DNA from: Pedobacter sp. B4-66
Lineage (GTDB): Bacteria > Bacteroidota > Bacteroidia > Sphingobacteriales > Sphingobacteriaceae
Assembly (NCBI RefSeq): GCF_018492665.1
Contig: NZ_JAFVME010000003.1
Location: 248,001 to 312,000, forward strand
Length of the DNA stretch: 64,000 nt
Direction: 5' to 3'
Positions 35,416 to 44,491 of the stretch are shown piece after piece (the stretch's first letter is position 1; each line of letters begins with the position of its first letter). Under the pieces are notes generated by a model, which was not told where the DNA came from, searched no databases, and was given only the letters and a program-made list of their open reading frames with translations. The translations under genes were made by a program, and so were the position numbers.

Positions 35416-36486
35416 ATGAAATTATATCTCATTGGTGGCTTTTTGGGTAGCGGTAAAACTACTGCTATTCTAAATGCATCTATTGAACTGATCGGTAAAG
35501 GAATACAGGTGGGGGTTATCACCAATGATCAGGGAGTAGAGCTAGTTGACACCAGGTTTATTAAGAATGCCAATATTCCGGTTATGGAAGTTGCGGATGG
35601 TTGTTTCTGTTGCAATTATGATAAGCTTGATAATCAAATAGCAGCCTTAAAAGAGAGCGATCATGTTGAAGTGATATTTGCTGAATCTGTTGGTTCATGC
35701 ACAGATATGATTGCTACAGTGGTTAAACCTTTACAAAAATTCAATAAAGACATAGAAACTGTAATTACTGTTTTTGTTGATGCTAATGTGTTACCTACAA
35801 TGCTTCAGGGAGCTCCTTTATTTGTAGATAGTGTAAGTTACATCTATAAAAAGCAAATTGACGAAGCTGATTTATTAATAGTAAATAAAATTGATTCATT
35901 AAGCGAAGTGGAATTTGAAAAAATGAAACTACTGGTGGGTAAAAAGTATCCTGATAAAACAACGCTGTTTCAAAATTCACTTGATGAATCGAGCATAAAG
36001 AAGTGGATGACTGCATTAGTTGATTTTAAAATAAAGACCAGAGACTCATTAGTAATCGACTATGATATATATGGTGCCGGAGAGGCGGAGTTAGCTTGGC
36101 TTGACTTAGAAATTGAACTATTTACAGATACTAATAATGCATTTGAAGATGGAATGGCATTGATTAAGGAGTTTCATGAAGCAATAAATATGGAAAAATT
36201 AGCTATAGGTCATTTGAAATTCTTTATTGACGATGGAACACAACAAGAGAAAATCAGCTTCACTGCCGGAAGTCAGTCTTCTTTAAGTGGAAATAGAAAA
36301 ACATCTTCAGGTAAAGTGGAGATTCTTATAAATGCAAGGGTACAATCAGACCCTGACCATCTTGAGTCACTCTTATTGAATTTGATTCAGGAAGCGGAGA
36401 AAAAAAATGGCTATAAAGTGGTTCAAAAAAGGCTATCATCTTTTAAGCCTGGTTATCCTAAGCCAATTCACAGAATACTTGACTAA
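35416..36486 (+). CDS. CobW/G3E family GTPase, putative metallochaperone
   Basis: The 356-residue protein has the Walker A GGFLGSGKTT (residues 7-16) and the metal-binding Cys63-Phe-Cys65-Cys66 (CxCC) that defines the COG0523/G3E family. NKID supplies guanine specificity. The C-terminal CobW domain is present but lacks the usual His-rich loop. G3E GTPases insert or deliver metals such as Zn, Co, Ni or Fe. It sits between GH116 and a short FKBP, immediately before a metal-dependent UxaA-type dehydratase, suggesting it loads that enzyme. No Zur-type box was seen upstream, so it looks operon-controlled, not zinc-starvation-controlled. Confidence 0.87.
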   Translation: MKLYLIGGFLGSGKTTAILNASIELIGKGIQVGVITNDQGVELVDTRFIKNANIPVMEVADGCFCCNYDKLDNQIAALKESDHVEVIFAESVGSCTDMIATVVKPLQKFNKDIETVITVFVDANVLPTMLQGAPLFVDSVSYIYKKQIDEADLLIVNKIDSLSEVEFEKMKLLVGKKYPDKTTLFQNSLDESSIKKWMTALVDFKIKTRDSLVIDYDIYGAGEAELAWLDLEIELFTDTNNAFEDGMALIKEFHEAINMEKLAIGHLKFFIDDGTQQEKISFTAGSQSSLSGNRKTSSGKVEILINARVQSDPDHLESLLLNLIQEAEKKNGYKVVQKRLSSFKPGYPKPIHRILD

Positions 36487-36504
36487 TTCAATACGAGCAA
36501 TATT

Positions 36505-36840
36505 ATGAAAGTTGAGGATAAAACAGTGGTATCTATTAGATACAAAATGCAGAATAGCAAAGGAGAAATACTCGAGGATAATCTTAATGGTTTACCTATT
36601 AACTATTTGCATGGTATTGGGTCGATATTACCCTCACTTGAAGCGGAATTAGAAGGATTAAAAGAAGGAGAAGAAAAACAAATATTCCTTTCAAAAGAAA
36701 AGGGCTATAAGGACTTAGATGATGAATTCTATATTAAAGTTGTAGTCGACTGTATTCGTTTTGCAACAAATAAAGAAATAGAAGGAGGATTAAATCCTCA
36801 GGTAGCTGATAATTATTGTGGCCCTGAAGGATGTTGTTAG
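36505..36840 (+). CDS. Small FKBP/SlyD-like protein with cysteine-rich tail
   Basis: The 111-residue cytosolic protein matches the N-terminal part of SlyD-type FKBPs. Its MKVEDKTVVSIRYKMQNSKG start and EGEEKQIFLSKEKGY segment fit, but it lacks a full insert-in-flap region. It ends in CGPEGCC (Cys105, Cys110, Cys111), a probable metal-binding tail like that of nickel chaperone SlyD but Cys- instead of His-rich. It follows the G3E GTPase gene by 18 nt and precedes the UxaA-family dehydratase by 30 nt, so a shared role in metal delivery is likely. Prolyl isomerase activity is uncertain. Confidence 0.75.
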   Translation: MKVEDKTVVSIRYKMQNSKGEILEDNLNGLPINYLHGIGSILPSLEAELEGLKEGEEKQIFLSKEKGYKDLDDEFYIKVVVDCIRFATNKEIEGGLNPQVADNYCGPEGCC

Positions 36841-36870
36841 AAAAGATTTGAAAAAATAAACAGTTGGTTA

Positions 36871-38529
36871 ATGAAATCGAGGACATTAAAAATAAATAGT
36901 ACAGACAATATAGAAGTAGCATTGTCAGATTTAAAAGCAGGGGAGTCTGTAAGTACTGATAGTGGAACATACAATTTGATTACTGATGTGCAGGCAAAGC
37001 ATAAGTTTGCCACTGTAGACTTGCAAGAAGGAGATAATGTTATAATGTATGGCGTACTTGTAGGCAAGGCAACTAAAACCATTAAAAAAGGTGAAGTAGT
37101 TACTACAGGTAATATTAGTCATGCTGCTAATAACTACAAACTTAAGGAAAGAAAAACCAGTTGGGAAGTGCCTGAAACATCATTATGGAACGATAAAACC
37201 TTTATGGGTTATCACAGAGAAAACGGAACTGTTGGTGTAGCCAATTACTGGCTTATTATCCCTTTGGTGTTTTGTGAAAATAAGAACGTACAGGTGATTC
37301 AGGACGCCTTTATGAAAGGATTAGGGTATAATGACAATGACTCTTCTTACTACAGTCAAGTGCAGCAATTGGTTAAGATGCATAGGGCAGGCATATCAAA
37401 AGAAGATATACTGAGTATAGATTTAGATATGACCAATGCCGATGCTGAGGCCGAAAATAGGGTGTTCCCAAACATTGACGGTGTTAAGTTTTTAACACAT
37501 TCATTAGGTTGCGGTGGTACAAAAGACGATGCTATTAACCTTTGCGGATTGCTTGCCGGATACATTACCCATCCTAATGTGGCAGGGGCTACAGTATTAA
37601 GTCTGGGATGTCAGAATGCGCAAATACCATTGCTTAAAGAACAGATTGCTAAGCGTGATCCTAACTTTAGCAAGCCATTGTATTGTTTTGAACAGCAGGA
37701 AGTAGGTTCTGAATCTGAACTAATGAAACGAGCCATTAAACAGACTTTTACAGGTTTAATAGAGGCTAATGAATATAAACGTAAACCAGCACCTTTAAGT
37801 AAACTTTGCATTGGATTAGAATGTGGAGGATCAGATGGCTTTTCCGGGATTTCAGCTAATCCGGCTTTAGGCTACACATCTGATCTTTTAGTTGCTTTGG
37901 GTTCATCAGTAATACTTTCGGAGTTTCCTGAGCTTTGTGGTGTTGAACAAGAGTTGAGTGATCGATGCGTAGATGAGCGTGTTGCGCAAAAGTTTATGAC
38001 GCTAATGACCGCTTACCATGAAAGGGCAAAAGCAGTAGGATCAGGCTTTGATTCAAATCCGTCTGCAGGCAACATTCGCGATGGCTTAATTACTGATGCA
38101 ATTAAATCCGCAGGTGCAGCTAAAAAAGCAGGTACATCCCCTGTTATAGACGTACTGGATTATCCTGAGCAAGTTTCTAAACCGGGACTCACATTGCTAT
38201 GCACACCAGGTAGTGACATCGAGTCAACAACTGCCGAAGTTGGAGCAGGTGCCACTCTTGTGTTTTTCACTACTGGGTTAGGCACTCCAACCGGTAATCC
38301 GATTGCTCCCGTGGTTAAAATCTCAACCAATACAACACTGTATAAAAAGATGAATGATATCATTGATATCGATGCAGGGACTATAATAACCGGAGAAGAA
38401 ACGATCAAACAAGTTGGAGAACGAATTTTGGATTACATCATTGAGATAGCAAGCGGTCAGGTAAAAGCCAAGGCCGAAGTACTAGGCCACAACGACTTTA
38501 TCCCATGGAAAAGAGGGATATCATTATAA
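36871..38529 (+). CDS. UxaA (altronate dehydratase) family sugar-acid dehydratase
   Basis: The 552-residue protein is full-length for UxaA: an N-terminal SAF-like domain (about 10-90) and a catalytic domain with FLTHSLGCGGT (His210, Cys214) and LECGGSDGFSG. UxaA removes water from D-altronate and depends on Fe(II) or Mn(II). D-arabinonate has the same configuration at C2-C4 as D-altronate, so a pentonate or L-fuconate dehydratase activity fits the neighbours. No uronate isomerase or mannonate/altronate oxidoreductase is in the window, which argues against a galacturonate pathway here. Its product would feed the FAH-family protein encoded 32 nt downstream. Confidence 0.87.
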   Translation: MKSRTLKINSTDNIEVALSDLKAGESVSTDSGTYNLITDVQAKHKFATVDLQEGDNVIMYGVLVGKATKTIKKGEVVTTGNISHAANNYKLKERKTSWEVPETSLWNDKTFMGYHRENGTVGVANYWLIIPLVFCENKNVQVIQDAFMKGLGYNDNDSSYYSQVQQLVKMHRAGISKEDILSIDLDMTNADAEAENRVFPNIDGVKFLTHSLGCGGTKDDAINLCGLLAGYITHPNVAGATVLSLGCQNAQIPLLKEQIAKRDPNFSKPLYCFEQQEVGSESELMKRAIKQTFTGLIEANEYKRKPAPLSKLCIGLECGGSDGFSGISANPALGYTSDLLVALGSSVILSEFPELCGVEQELSDRCVDERVAQKFMTLMTAYHERAKAVGSGFDSNPSAGNIRDGLITDAIKSAGAAKKAGTSPVIDVLDYPEQVSKPGLTLLCTPGSDIESTTAEVGAGATLVFFTTGLGTPTGNPIAPVVKISTNTTLYKKMNDIIDIDAGTIITGEETIKQVGERILDYIIEIASGQVKAKAEVLGHNDFIPWKRGISL

Positions 38530-38561
38530 GAAACAGACATTTTGATTATTAAAACAAGGAT

Positions 38562-39410
38562 ATGAAATTATATAAAACTAAACATGGTGCAATTTTGCAT
38601 AGTGATACTGGACATTATCTATTAAATACTGATTGGGATACCTTGATAAATAATGATAATCTACATCAGCATTTGCTTCATTTATCAACTGAAGGGAGTA
38701 TTTTGCAAAACGATGAAGCATTAGCAATATTAGAAAATGGTGTTGAAGCTCCGATTGGACAGCAAGAAGTATGGGCAGCGGGGGTAACCTATTTGCGCAG
38801 TCGTGATGCCCGTAAAGAGGAATCTCAGGATTCTGGTGGTGCAAGTATGTACGATAAAGTTTATGATGCAGACCGTCCGGAATTGTTTTTTAAGTCCTTA
38901 CCTCATCGCGTTGCAGGTCATAATCAGCATGTAAATATCAGAAAAGATTCTACCTGGAATGTGCCGGAACCCGAGTTAACGCTATTTATAAATTCATCTG
39001 GAAACATACAGGCTTATACTGTAGGTAACGATATGAGTTCCAGAAGTATCGAAGGAGAAAACACATTGTATCTTCCTCAGGCTAAGATTTATGAAAGAAG
39101 TGCTGCATTAGGACCATGTTTATATGTCCCTGAAACACCAATTTCGGACAAGACAATGATAGAAATGGTGATAAAGAGAAATAATAAAGAGGTATTTCGT
39201 GATTCCGTTTCTATTAGTAGAATGAAACGTTCACTAAATGAGTTGGTGATCTATTTATATGCTGAATGTGATTTCAAGAACGGTTGTTTTTTAATGACCG
39301 GAACTTGTATAGTACCTCCTAATGACTTTACTTTGAATGAAAAGGACGAGGTTAGTATAAGTATTGATAATATAGGAACATTAACAAATCATATTGCTAT
39401 TCGTTTATAA
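38562..39410 (+). CDS. FAH-family 2-keto-3-deoxy-pentonate dehydratase
   Basis: The 282-residue protein belongs to the fumarylacetoacetate hydrolase superfamily. It has the segments WAAGVTYLRSRDARKEES, ELFFKSLPHRVAGH and VPEPELTLFIN, the last carrying acidic metal ligands. This pattern, with a long N-terminal extension, resembles XylX and KdaD-type enzymes that dehydrate 2-keto-3-deoxy-D-xylonate or -arabinonate to alpha-ketoglutarate semialdehyde. The next gene (30 nt) encodes an alpha-ketoglutarate semialdehyde dehydrogenase candidate, which strongly supports that assignment over a hydrolase for six-carbon diketo acids. Confidence 0.82.
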   Translation: MKLYKTKHGAILHSDTGHYLLNTDWDTLINNDNLHQHLLHLSTEGSILQNDEALAILENGVEAPIGQQEVWAAGVTYLRSRDARKEESQDSGGASMYDKVYDADRPELFFKSLPHRVAGHNQHVNIRKDSTWNVPEPELTLFINSSGNIQAYTVGNDMSSRSIEGENTLYLPQAKIYERSAALGPCLYVPETPISDKTMIEMVIKRNNKEVFRDSVSISRMKRSLNELVIYLYAECDFKNGCFLMTGTCIVPPNDFTLNEKDEVSISIDNIGTLTNHIAIRL

Positions 39411-39440
39411 CGGAAGTAGCTTTAAATTTTATAAAGAATT

Positions 39441-41033
39441 ATGTCTATAACAGGTGAGAATTTTATTGGAAATATTCGTAGTGGTAAAGGAGAGGGCAGT
39501 TTTCAAGCTTTCAATCCAACAGAGAATGTTTCAATATCCGAAAAATTTATTTATGCTACAGAAACTGAGTTAGAGGGGGCACTAACACTGGCACAGCAAG
39601 CTTTTGTAATTTACAAAAACACGTCTACAATACAACGTGCGGAGTTTTTAGAAGCAATTGCTGATGAAATAATGGCGCTTGATGAGTCACTAATAGAAAG
39701 AGCTGTTGCAGAATCAGGTTTGCCAGTAGGAAGAATAACAGGCGAAAGAGGTCGTACCTGTGGGCAGTTAAAAATGTTTGCTCAGTTGCTTCGTGATGGT
39801 TGGTATTTAGATGCAAGGATTGATACCGCACAACCTGAAAGAGCTCCTTTGCCAAAGTCTGACATCCGAAGGATGCTTATTCCAATTGGCCCTATAGCAG
39901 TTTATGGTGCCAGTAATTTCCCGTTGGCTTTCTCTACTGCCGGCGGAGATACTGCTTCTGCACTTGCGGCAGGATGTCCTGTGATTGTTAAGGCACATCC
40001 TTCACATCCAGGTACAAGTGAGTTGATATCATCTGCAATTATTAAAGCTGCTCAAAGAACCCAAATGCCAGAAGGTGTATTCTCTGCGTTAAATCTTACT
40101 AATGATCAATCGGTAAAGCTTGTTCAGCATCCGGTAATAAAGGCTGTAGGTTTTACAGGATCTAGAAAAGTAGGGATGATACTTTATACCGCTGCAGTTA
40201 ACAGACCTGAGCCCATTCCGGTATATGCCGAAATGAGTGCTATAAATCCGGTTATTTTAATGGACGAAGCATTGAAGGTCAAAGGAGAAGCAATTGCAAA
40301 GGGATTGGCTGGTTCTGTAACCATGGGGTCAGGTCAGTTTTGCACTAACCCGGGATTAGTACTACTTATTGAAAGTGAAACAAGCAAGGCTTTTTTGAAT
40401 CACTTTGCACAGCATCTAATTGCAATTGAACCTGCAACAATGCTAAACAAGAATATATGCGAATCTTATGGTAAGGGCCAGGAAGCAGTAAAAAACGTCA
40501 ATGGAGTTAGTGTTTTGGCTCAAGGTTTAAAGCCCGCGGATAATAATAGAAATGAAGCCAGACCAATTGCATTTACAGTTTCTGCAGAAGACTTTCTTTC
40601 CAATAAGGAGTTAACTGAAGAGGTTTTTGGACCGGCAACGCTTTTTGTATTGACAAAAGATACAGTACAACTTCATCAAGTTTTAAATCAACTAGACGGG
40701 CAACTTACCGCGACAGTACATGCAGAACCAGCTGACAAAAACAACTTAATACCGATAATTGATATTATTACTCAAAAAGCTGGTCGTGTTATCTATAATG
40801 GTTTCCCAACAGGCGTAGAAGTTTGCCATTCCATGCAACATGGTGGACCTTTTCCTTCAACTACAGATGGAAGATCAACCTCAGTGGGTACTGCAGCTAT
40901 TTATCGTTTTTTAAGACCGGTATCTTATCAGGACATTCCAGATGAATTACTTCCAGAGGCATTGCAAAACAGTAACCCATTGAGTATTTTGAGGTTGATA
41001 GATGGAGCATGGAAAACTGATTTAATACCTTAA
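39441..41033 (+). CDS. Alpha-ketoglutarate semialdehyde dehydrogenase (NADP-type ALDH)
   Basis: The 530-residue protein is of the long KGSADH type of the aldehyde dehydrogenase superfamily. The catalytic Cys301 lies in GSGQFCTNPG and the general base Glu264 in YAEMSAINPV. A cofactor region VGFTGSRKVG is present. It oxidises 2-oxoglutarate semialdehyde to 2-oxoglutarate, the last step of non-phosphorylative pentose or hexarate degradation. It is the last gene of the LacI-controlled block; the dGTPase gene follows 21 nt later but is functionally unrelated. Use of NADP over NAD is a family expectation. Confidence 0.88.
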   Translation: MSITGENFIGNIRSGKGEGSFQAFNPTENVSISEKFIYATETELEGALTLAQQAFVIYKNTSTIQRAEFLEAIADEIMALDESLIERAVAESGLPVGRITGERGRTCGQLKMFAQLLRDGWYLDARIDTAQPERAPLPKSDIRRMLIPIGPIAVYGASNFPLAFSTAGGDTASALAAGCPVIVKAHPSHPGTSELISSAIIKAAQRTQMPEGVFSALNLTNDQSVKLVQHPVIKAVGFTGSRKVGMILYTAAVNRPEPIPVYAEMSAINPVILMDEALKVKGEAIAKGLAGSVTMGSGQFCTNPGLVLLIESETSKAFLNHFAQHLIAIEPATMLNKNICESYGKGQEAVKNVNGVSVLAQGLKPADNNRNEARPIAFTVSAEDFLSNKELTEEVFGPATLFVLTKDTVQLHQVLNQLDGQLTATVHAEPADKNNLIPIIDIITQKAGRVIYNGFPTGVEVCHSMQHGGPFPSTTDGRSTSVGTAAIYRFLRPVSYQDIPDELLPEALQNSNPLSILRLIDGAWKTDLIP

Positions 41034-41054
41034 CTTCGCGCTTATTTTTAAGTT

Positions 41055-42398
41055 ATGAATTGGGAAAAGTTGCTGTCATCAAAACGATGGGGAAATGAAG
41101 ATAGGTTTATTGGAAATCAGAAAGAAGCTCGGTCAGAGTTTCAAAGGGATTACGACAGGATCATCTTTTCTTCGCCATTTAGAAGATTACAAAACAAAAC
41201 CCAGGTATTTCCGTTACCGGGCAGTGTGTTTGTCCATAACCGACTTACGCACAGCCTTGAAGTAGCAAGTGTTGGCCGCTCATTGGGCACCATCTTTTAC
41301 AATAGAATAAAAGATGGTGATGCAAATATCGATGAAACATGCCCTTTGCTTTGCGAAATAGGAAACATTGTAGCTTCAGCTTGTCTGGCCCATGATTTAG
41401 GAAACCCGGCTTTTGGTCATTCTGGAGAATCAGCTATATCTCATTATTTTAGTGATGGCGATGGCAAAGTATATCAACAACAGGTAAATGAAGCTCAATG
41501 GGAAGATTTAATCCACTTTGAAGGAAATGCCAATGCACTAAGAATATTAACCCATCCGTTTGCCGGAAAGGGTACAGGAGGCTTTGCACTAACCTATTCA
41601 ACCCTTGCGGCTATTGCTAAGTATCCCTGTGCATCAATTGCCGGACACAATAAAAAGAACATTTATACTAAGAAATACGGGTTCTTTCAGTCGGAGCAAA
41701 GTGGATTTGAGAAAATAGCCCTAGAGATGGACCTTATTAAGGTTCAGGAATCGCCACTGATTTACAAGCGTCACCCATTGGTGTATTTAGTTGAGGCTGC
41801 AGATGATATTTGTTACAACATCATCGATCTTGAAGATGCGCACCGTTTAAAAATACTTTCCTATAAAGAAGTTGAAGCATTGCTTTTACCTTTATGTAAT
41901 GATGCTAAAATGCCCTCAAGATTAGCTGAAATGGAAGATGATGATGCAAAAATCACCTTAATGAGAGCAAAATCTATCAGTACATTGATATGGCAATGCT
42001 CGAATGTGTTTTACCAAGAACAGGATGCTATATTAAGTGGTGATTTCAACAAAAGCTTAATGGATGCTATTGAAGAGCCATTTTTAGCTGTAATGAAAGA
42101 AATAGAAAGGATTTCAATCAGGAAAATCTACAACTACTCGTCAGTGGTACAGATTGAAGTTGCCGGTTATCAGGTGATGGGTGGTCTTCTGGAAGAGTTT
42201 ATTCCTGCGTATTTACAAAATGAATCAAAATACCATAAGAAACTTGTAGAATTGATACCAAAGCAATTTTTAACACAGAAAGATGATGTTTATTCTAAAA
42301 TCCAAAGTGTACTGGATTTTGTTTCCGGAATGACTGATATCTATGCTGTAGAATTGTTTAGAAAAATCAAGGGAATATCTTTTCCTTCTATGAGCTGA
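41055..42398 (+). CDS. dgt: Deoxyguanosinetriphosphate triphosphohydrolase (dGTPase)
   Basis: The 447-residue cytosolic protein has the HD-domain signature of dNTP triphosphohydrolases. His66 lies in RLTHSLEVASVGR and the His113-Asp114 pair in CLAHDLGNPAFGHSGE. A downstream VEAADDICYNIIDLEDA supplies the last metal ligand. It hydrolyses dGTP (or other dNTPs) to the nucleoside and triphosphate. The N-terminus NEDRFIGNQKEARSEFQRDYDRI is typical. It begins only 21 nt after the KGSADH gene, so it may be co-transcribed by read-through, and it converges with the AraC gene 3 nt away. Confidence 0.92.
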   Translation: MNWEKLLSSKRWGNEDRFIGNQKEARSEFQRDYDRIIFSSPFRRLQNKTQVFPLPGSVFVHNRLTHSLEVASVGRSLGTIFYNRIKDGDANIDETCPLLCEIGNIVASACLAHDLGNPAFGHSGESAISHYFSDGDGKVYQQQVNEAQWEDLIHFEGNANALRILTHPFAGKGTGGFALTYSTLAAIAKYPCASIAGHNKKNIYTKKYGFFQSEQSGFEKIALEMDLIKVQESPLIYKRHPLVYLVEAADDICYNIIDLEDAHRLKILSYKEVEALLLPLCNDAKMPSRLAEMEDDDAKITLMRAKSISTLIWQCSNVFYQEQDAILSGDFNKSLMDAIEEPFLAVMKEIERISIRKIYNYSSVVQIEVAGYQVMGGLLEEFIPAYLQNESKYHKKLVELIPKQFLTQKDDVYSKIQSVLDFVSGMTDIYAVELFRKIKGISFPSMS

Positions 42399-42401
42399 TG
42401 A

Positions 42402-43289
42402 CTATTTTTTATGTTTCTTCCTATAATCGGATGGAGATGTGCCAATGAGCTTGCTAAATAATCGTGAAAAATAGTATTGGTCATCAATGCCTATCAATGA
42501 GCAAATTTCTTTAATACTTTTATCTGTAAAATACAGGTATTGACAGGAATGTTGTATTTTAAGTTGGTTGTAATAGACAATTGGTGAGATACCAGTTTTT
42601 TGCTTAAATATTCTTAAGTAATGTGATAAGGAAATCTTTTGCTGCTCAGCAAGCTGATTGACCGTAAGTTTCTTATCCAGATTATCTTTCATAAAGGAAA
42701 TGGAGTTACTTACGGCATCTTTATTATATACGGAAGGGTTTATCTCTTTGTAGTAAATTAACGAGGTTACAAAATAGAGTAATCTGAAGTTCATGATCTC
42801 CATTTCTTTTGTTCCAAAGCTTTCCTCGAGCATGGTATATATTTGATTAAAGATATTAATTCTGTCTTGCTCAAAGGGAATTGAATGTACCTTAGGATGC
42901 CCCTCAACGAGAGAACGTTCATAAATCATTCTTGAATTAACACCACTAAAATGCATCCAGTATATACTCCATGGATTTTTTAATGAACTAAAGTATCTGT
43001 GAGATACATTTTTAGGAATGATGAAAAAAGTATTTGCTGTGAGTGTGTAGGCGTTATTATCCAACTCAACTGTACCTTCTCCATCAATACAGTATAGTAA
43101 AATAAACTCAGCTGAACCTGTTTTTCTTTCTCGATCATGCCCCAAAGCATGTGGATAGTAGCCTATTGCGGTTAGATAAAAAGAATTAATTAGAGGATTA
43201 TCCTTAATGCTCTTCCTGATATTTGGAGTAAGGACGATCATTTTCTGTCCTAAAAAACCTTCCTTAATTTTCTTTTTTTCTTCCGTCAT
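42402..43289 (-). CDS. AraC family transcriptional regulator of the galactoside operon
   Basis: The 295-residue protein has an AraC-type N-terminal cupin (about 35-130; GYYPHALGHDRERKTG, FIIPKNVSHRYFS). The C-terminal double helix-turn-helix region is LTVNQLAEQQKISLSHYLRIFKQ and then KEICSLIGIDDQYYFSRLFSK. The layout is close to sugar-responsive regulators such as RafR/MelR-type proteins. It is divergent from galM and the alpha-galactoside operon across 175 nt, so it is the likely activator. The ligand would be galactose or an alpha-galactoside by context. Confidence 0.88.
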   Translation of the reverse strand: MTEEKKKIKEGFLGQKMIVLTPNIRKSIKDNPLINSFYLTAIGYYPHALGHDRERKTGSAEFILLYCIDGEGTVELDNNAYTLTANTFFIIPKNVSHRYFSSLKNPWSIYWMHFSGVNSRMIYERSLVEGHPKVHSIPFEQDRINIFNQIYTMLEESFGTKEMEIMNFRLLYFVTSLIYYKEINPSVYNKDAVSNSISFMKDNLDKKLTVNQLAEQQKISLSHYLRIFKQKTGISPIVYYNQLKIQHSCQYLYFTDKSIKEICSLIGIDDQYYFSRLFSKLIGTSPSDYRKKHKK

Positions 43290-43400
43290 ATTAAATACTA
43301 AGGTATAATAAATGTAATTAATTTTGCAGTTTGTAACACTTCAGTTATGATAACATTATCCATTATTCATTTTAGTTAGTCCATTTATAGCTTCCAAATT

Positions 43401-43463
43401 CGACGTAAGTTTATCTTTAACTAATATAAATGGAACAGGTTAATCAATTATTTACGTCGTAAA
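43401..43463 (+). promoter_or_regulatory. galM promoter region with inverted repeats
   Basis: A -7-like box TATCTTTA lies at 43412-43419. CGACGTAA (43401-43408) and TTACGTCG (43452-43459) are perfect 8-bp inverted arms flanking it. The second arm lies in a 13-bp odd palindrome TTTACGTCGTAAA (43451-43463) directly before the GTG start. This may be the AraC-protein or another regulator's binding site. Confidence 0.45.
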
Positions 43464-43464
43464 G

Positions 43465-44490
43465 GTGGTAAACAGCAGAATATCAAGAAAACTCTGGGGG
43501 AACTTTAGTGATAAGAACATCTATCTTTTTAAGATAAAAAATAAGAGTGGGGCTTTTGTAGAATTGACCAACTATGGAGCTACAATTGTGTCAATAGTAG
43601 TGCCTGACAAGAACAACACTATGGTTAACGTTATTTTGGGGTTTCCAGAACTGCAAGGTTACATTGATGATGATTGTTATTTGGGATCAACTGTAGGCAG
43701 ATTTGCCAACAGGATTTCTAAAGCTACATTTAGTATTGATGAGATCTGGTACAAACTCGAAGCAAACGATAATGGCAACACAAATCATAGTGCATCGGCC
43801 GGATTTAATAATAAAGTTTTTGATTACACTATAGAAGATGATAAGTTAATACTTAGCTTATTAAGCAAAGATGGTGATGGAGGGTATCCAGGAAATCTTT
43901 TGCTAAAGGTGTGTTATCAATGGACAGATTTGAATGAACTTTTAATCAGTTATACTGCAGAGACGGATAAGAAAACAATTGTCAATATCACAAATCACAA
44001 CTACTTTAATTTGTCTGGAGGTGGTAGTAATTTCTTCAATCATGAGCTCACAATTAATGCTACCTCAATAGTGGAAGCTACAGATGATTTTATACCTACC
44101 GGTGCAATAGTAGCTGCAGGTGATATTGAATTTAAAAGCACTAAAATGGCAGACAGAATAACCGACTATTTGAATAAGCCAAAAGGATTGAACATATGCT
44201 ATGTTCTAAATATTAAAGAAAAAGCAGCCACATTAAGAGATCCTCAGTCAGGGCGATCATTAGAGATTTACACCACATATCCAGGATTAATGCTCTATAC
44301 TGGAGATTATCTTAGAACTAAACATCCAGGTCACCTAGGTGTGCCTTACAAACCATTTGATGGACTTTGCTTAGAATGTCAATATTATCCAGATAGTCCA
44401 AATCAACCAGATTTTCCTTCAACAATACTTCATCCTGGCCATATCTACCAGGAAAGAATCACTTATAAATTCAGTACAGAACACAAATAA
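43465..44490 (+). CDS. galM: Aldose 1-epimerase (galactose mutarotase)
   Basis: The 341-residue protein shows GalM motifs: LTNYGATIVSIVVPDK, GSTVGRFANRIS, the catalytic-His region TNHNYFNLSGGG and, near the C-terminus, LCLECQYYPDSPNQP with the catalytic Glu. It interconverts alpha and beta anomers of galactose or glucose. No signal peptide is seen, so it is cytosolic. The only reasonable start is GTG at 43465, because the family N-terminus (LWGNFSDKNIYLFKI) begins about ten codons later and the only nearby upstream ATG frame closes immediately. It leads the alpha-galactoside operon; the GH97 gene starts 1 nt after its stop. Confidence 0.88.
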   Translation: MVNSRISRKLWGNFSDKNIYLFKIKNKSGAFVELTNYGATIVSIVVPDKNNTMVNVILGFPELQGYIDDDCYLGSTVGRFANRISKATFSIDEIWYKLEANDNGNTNHSASAGFNNKVFDYTIEDDKLILSLLSKDGDGGYPGNLLLKVCYQWTDLNELLISYTAETDKKTIVNITNHNYFNLSGGGSNFFNHELTINATSIVEATDDFIPTGAIVAAGDIEFKSTKMADRITDYLNKPKGLNICYVLNIKEKAATLRDPQSGRSLEIYTTYPGLMLYTGDYLRTKHPGHLGVPYKPFDGLCLECQYYPDSPNQPDFPSTILHPGHIYQERITYKFSTEHK

Positions 44491-44491
44491 T

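Noticed and set aside
36734..37122. Three overlapping minus-strand frames across the FKBP-UxaA junction
   Set aside because: They oppose well-supported genes and have composition typical of antisense shadows.
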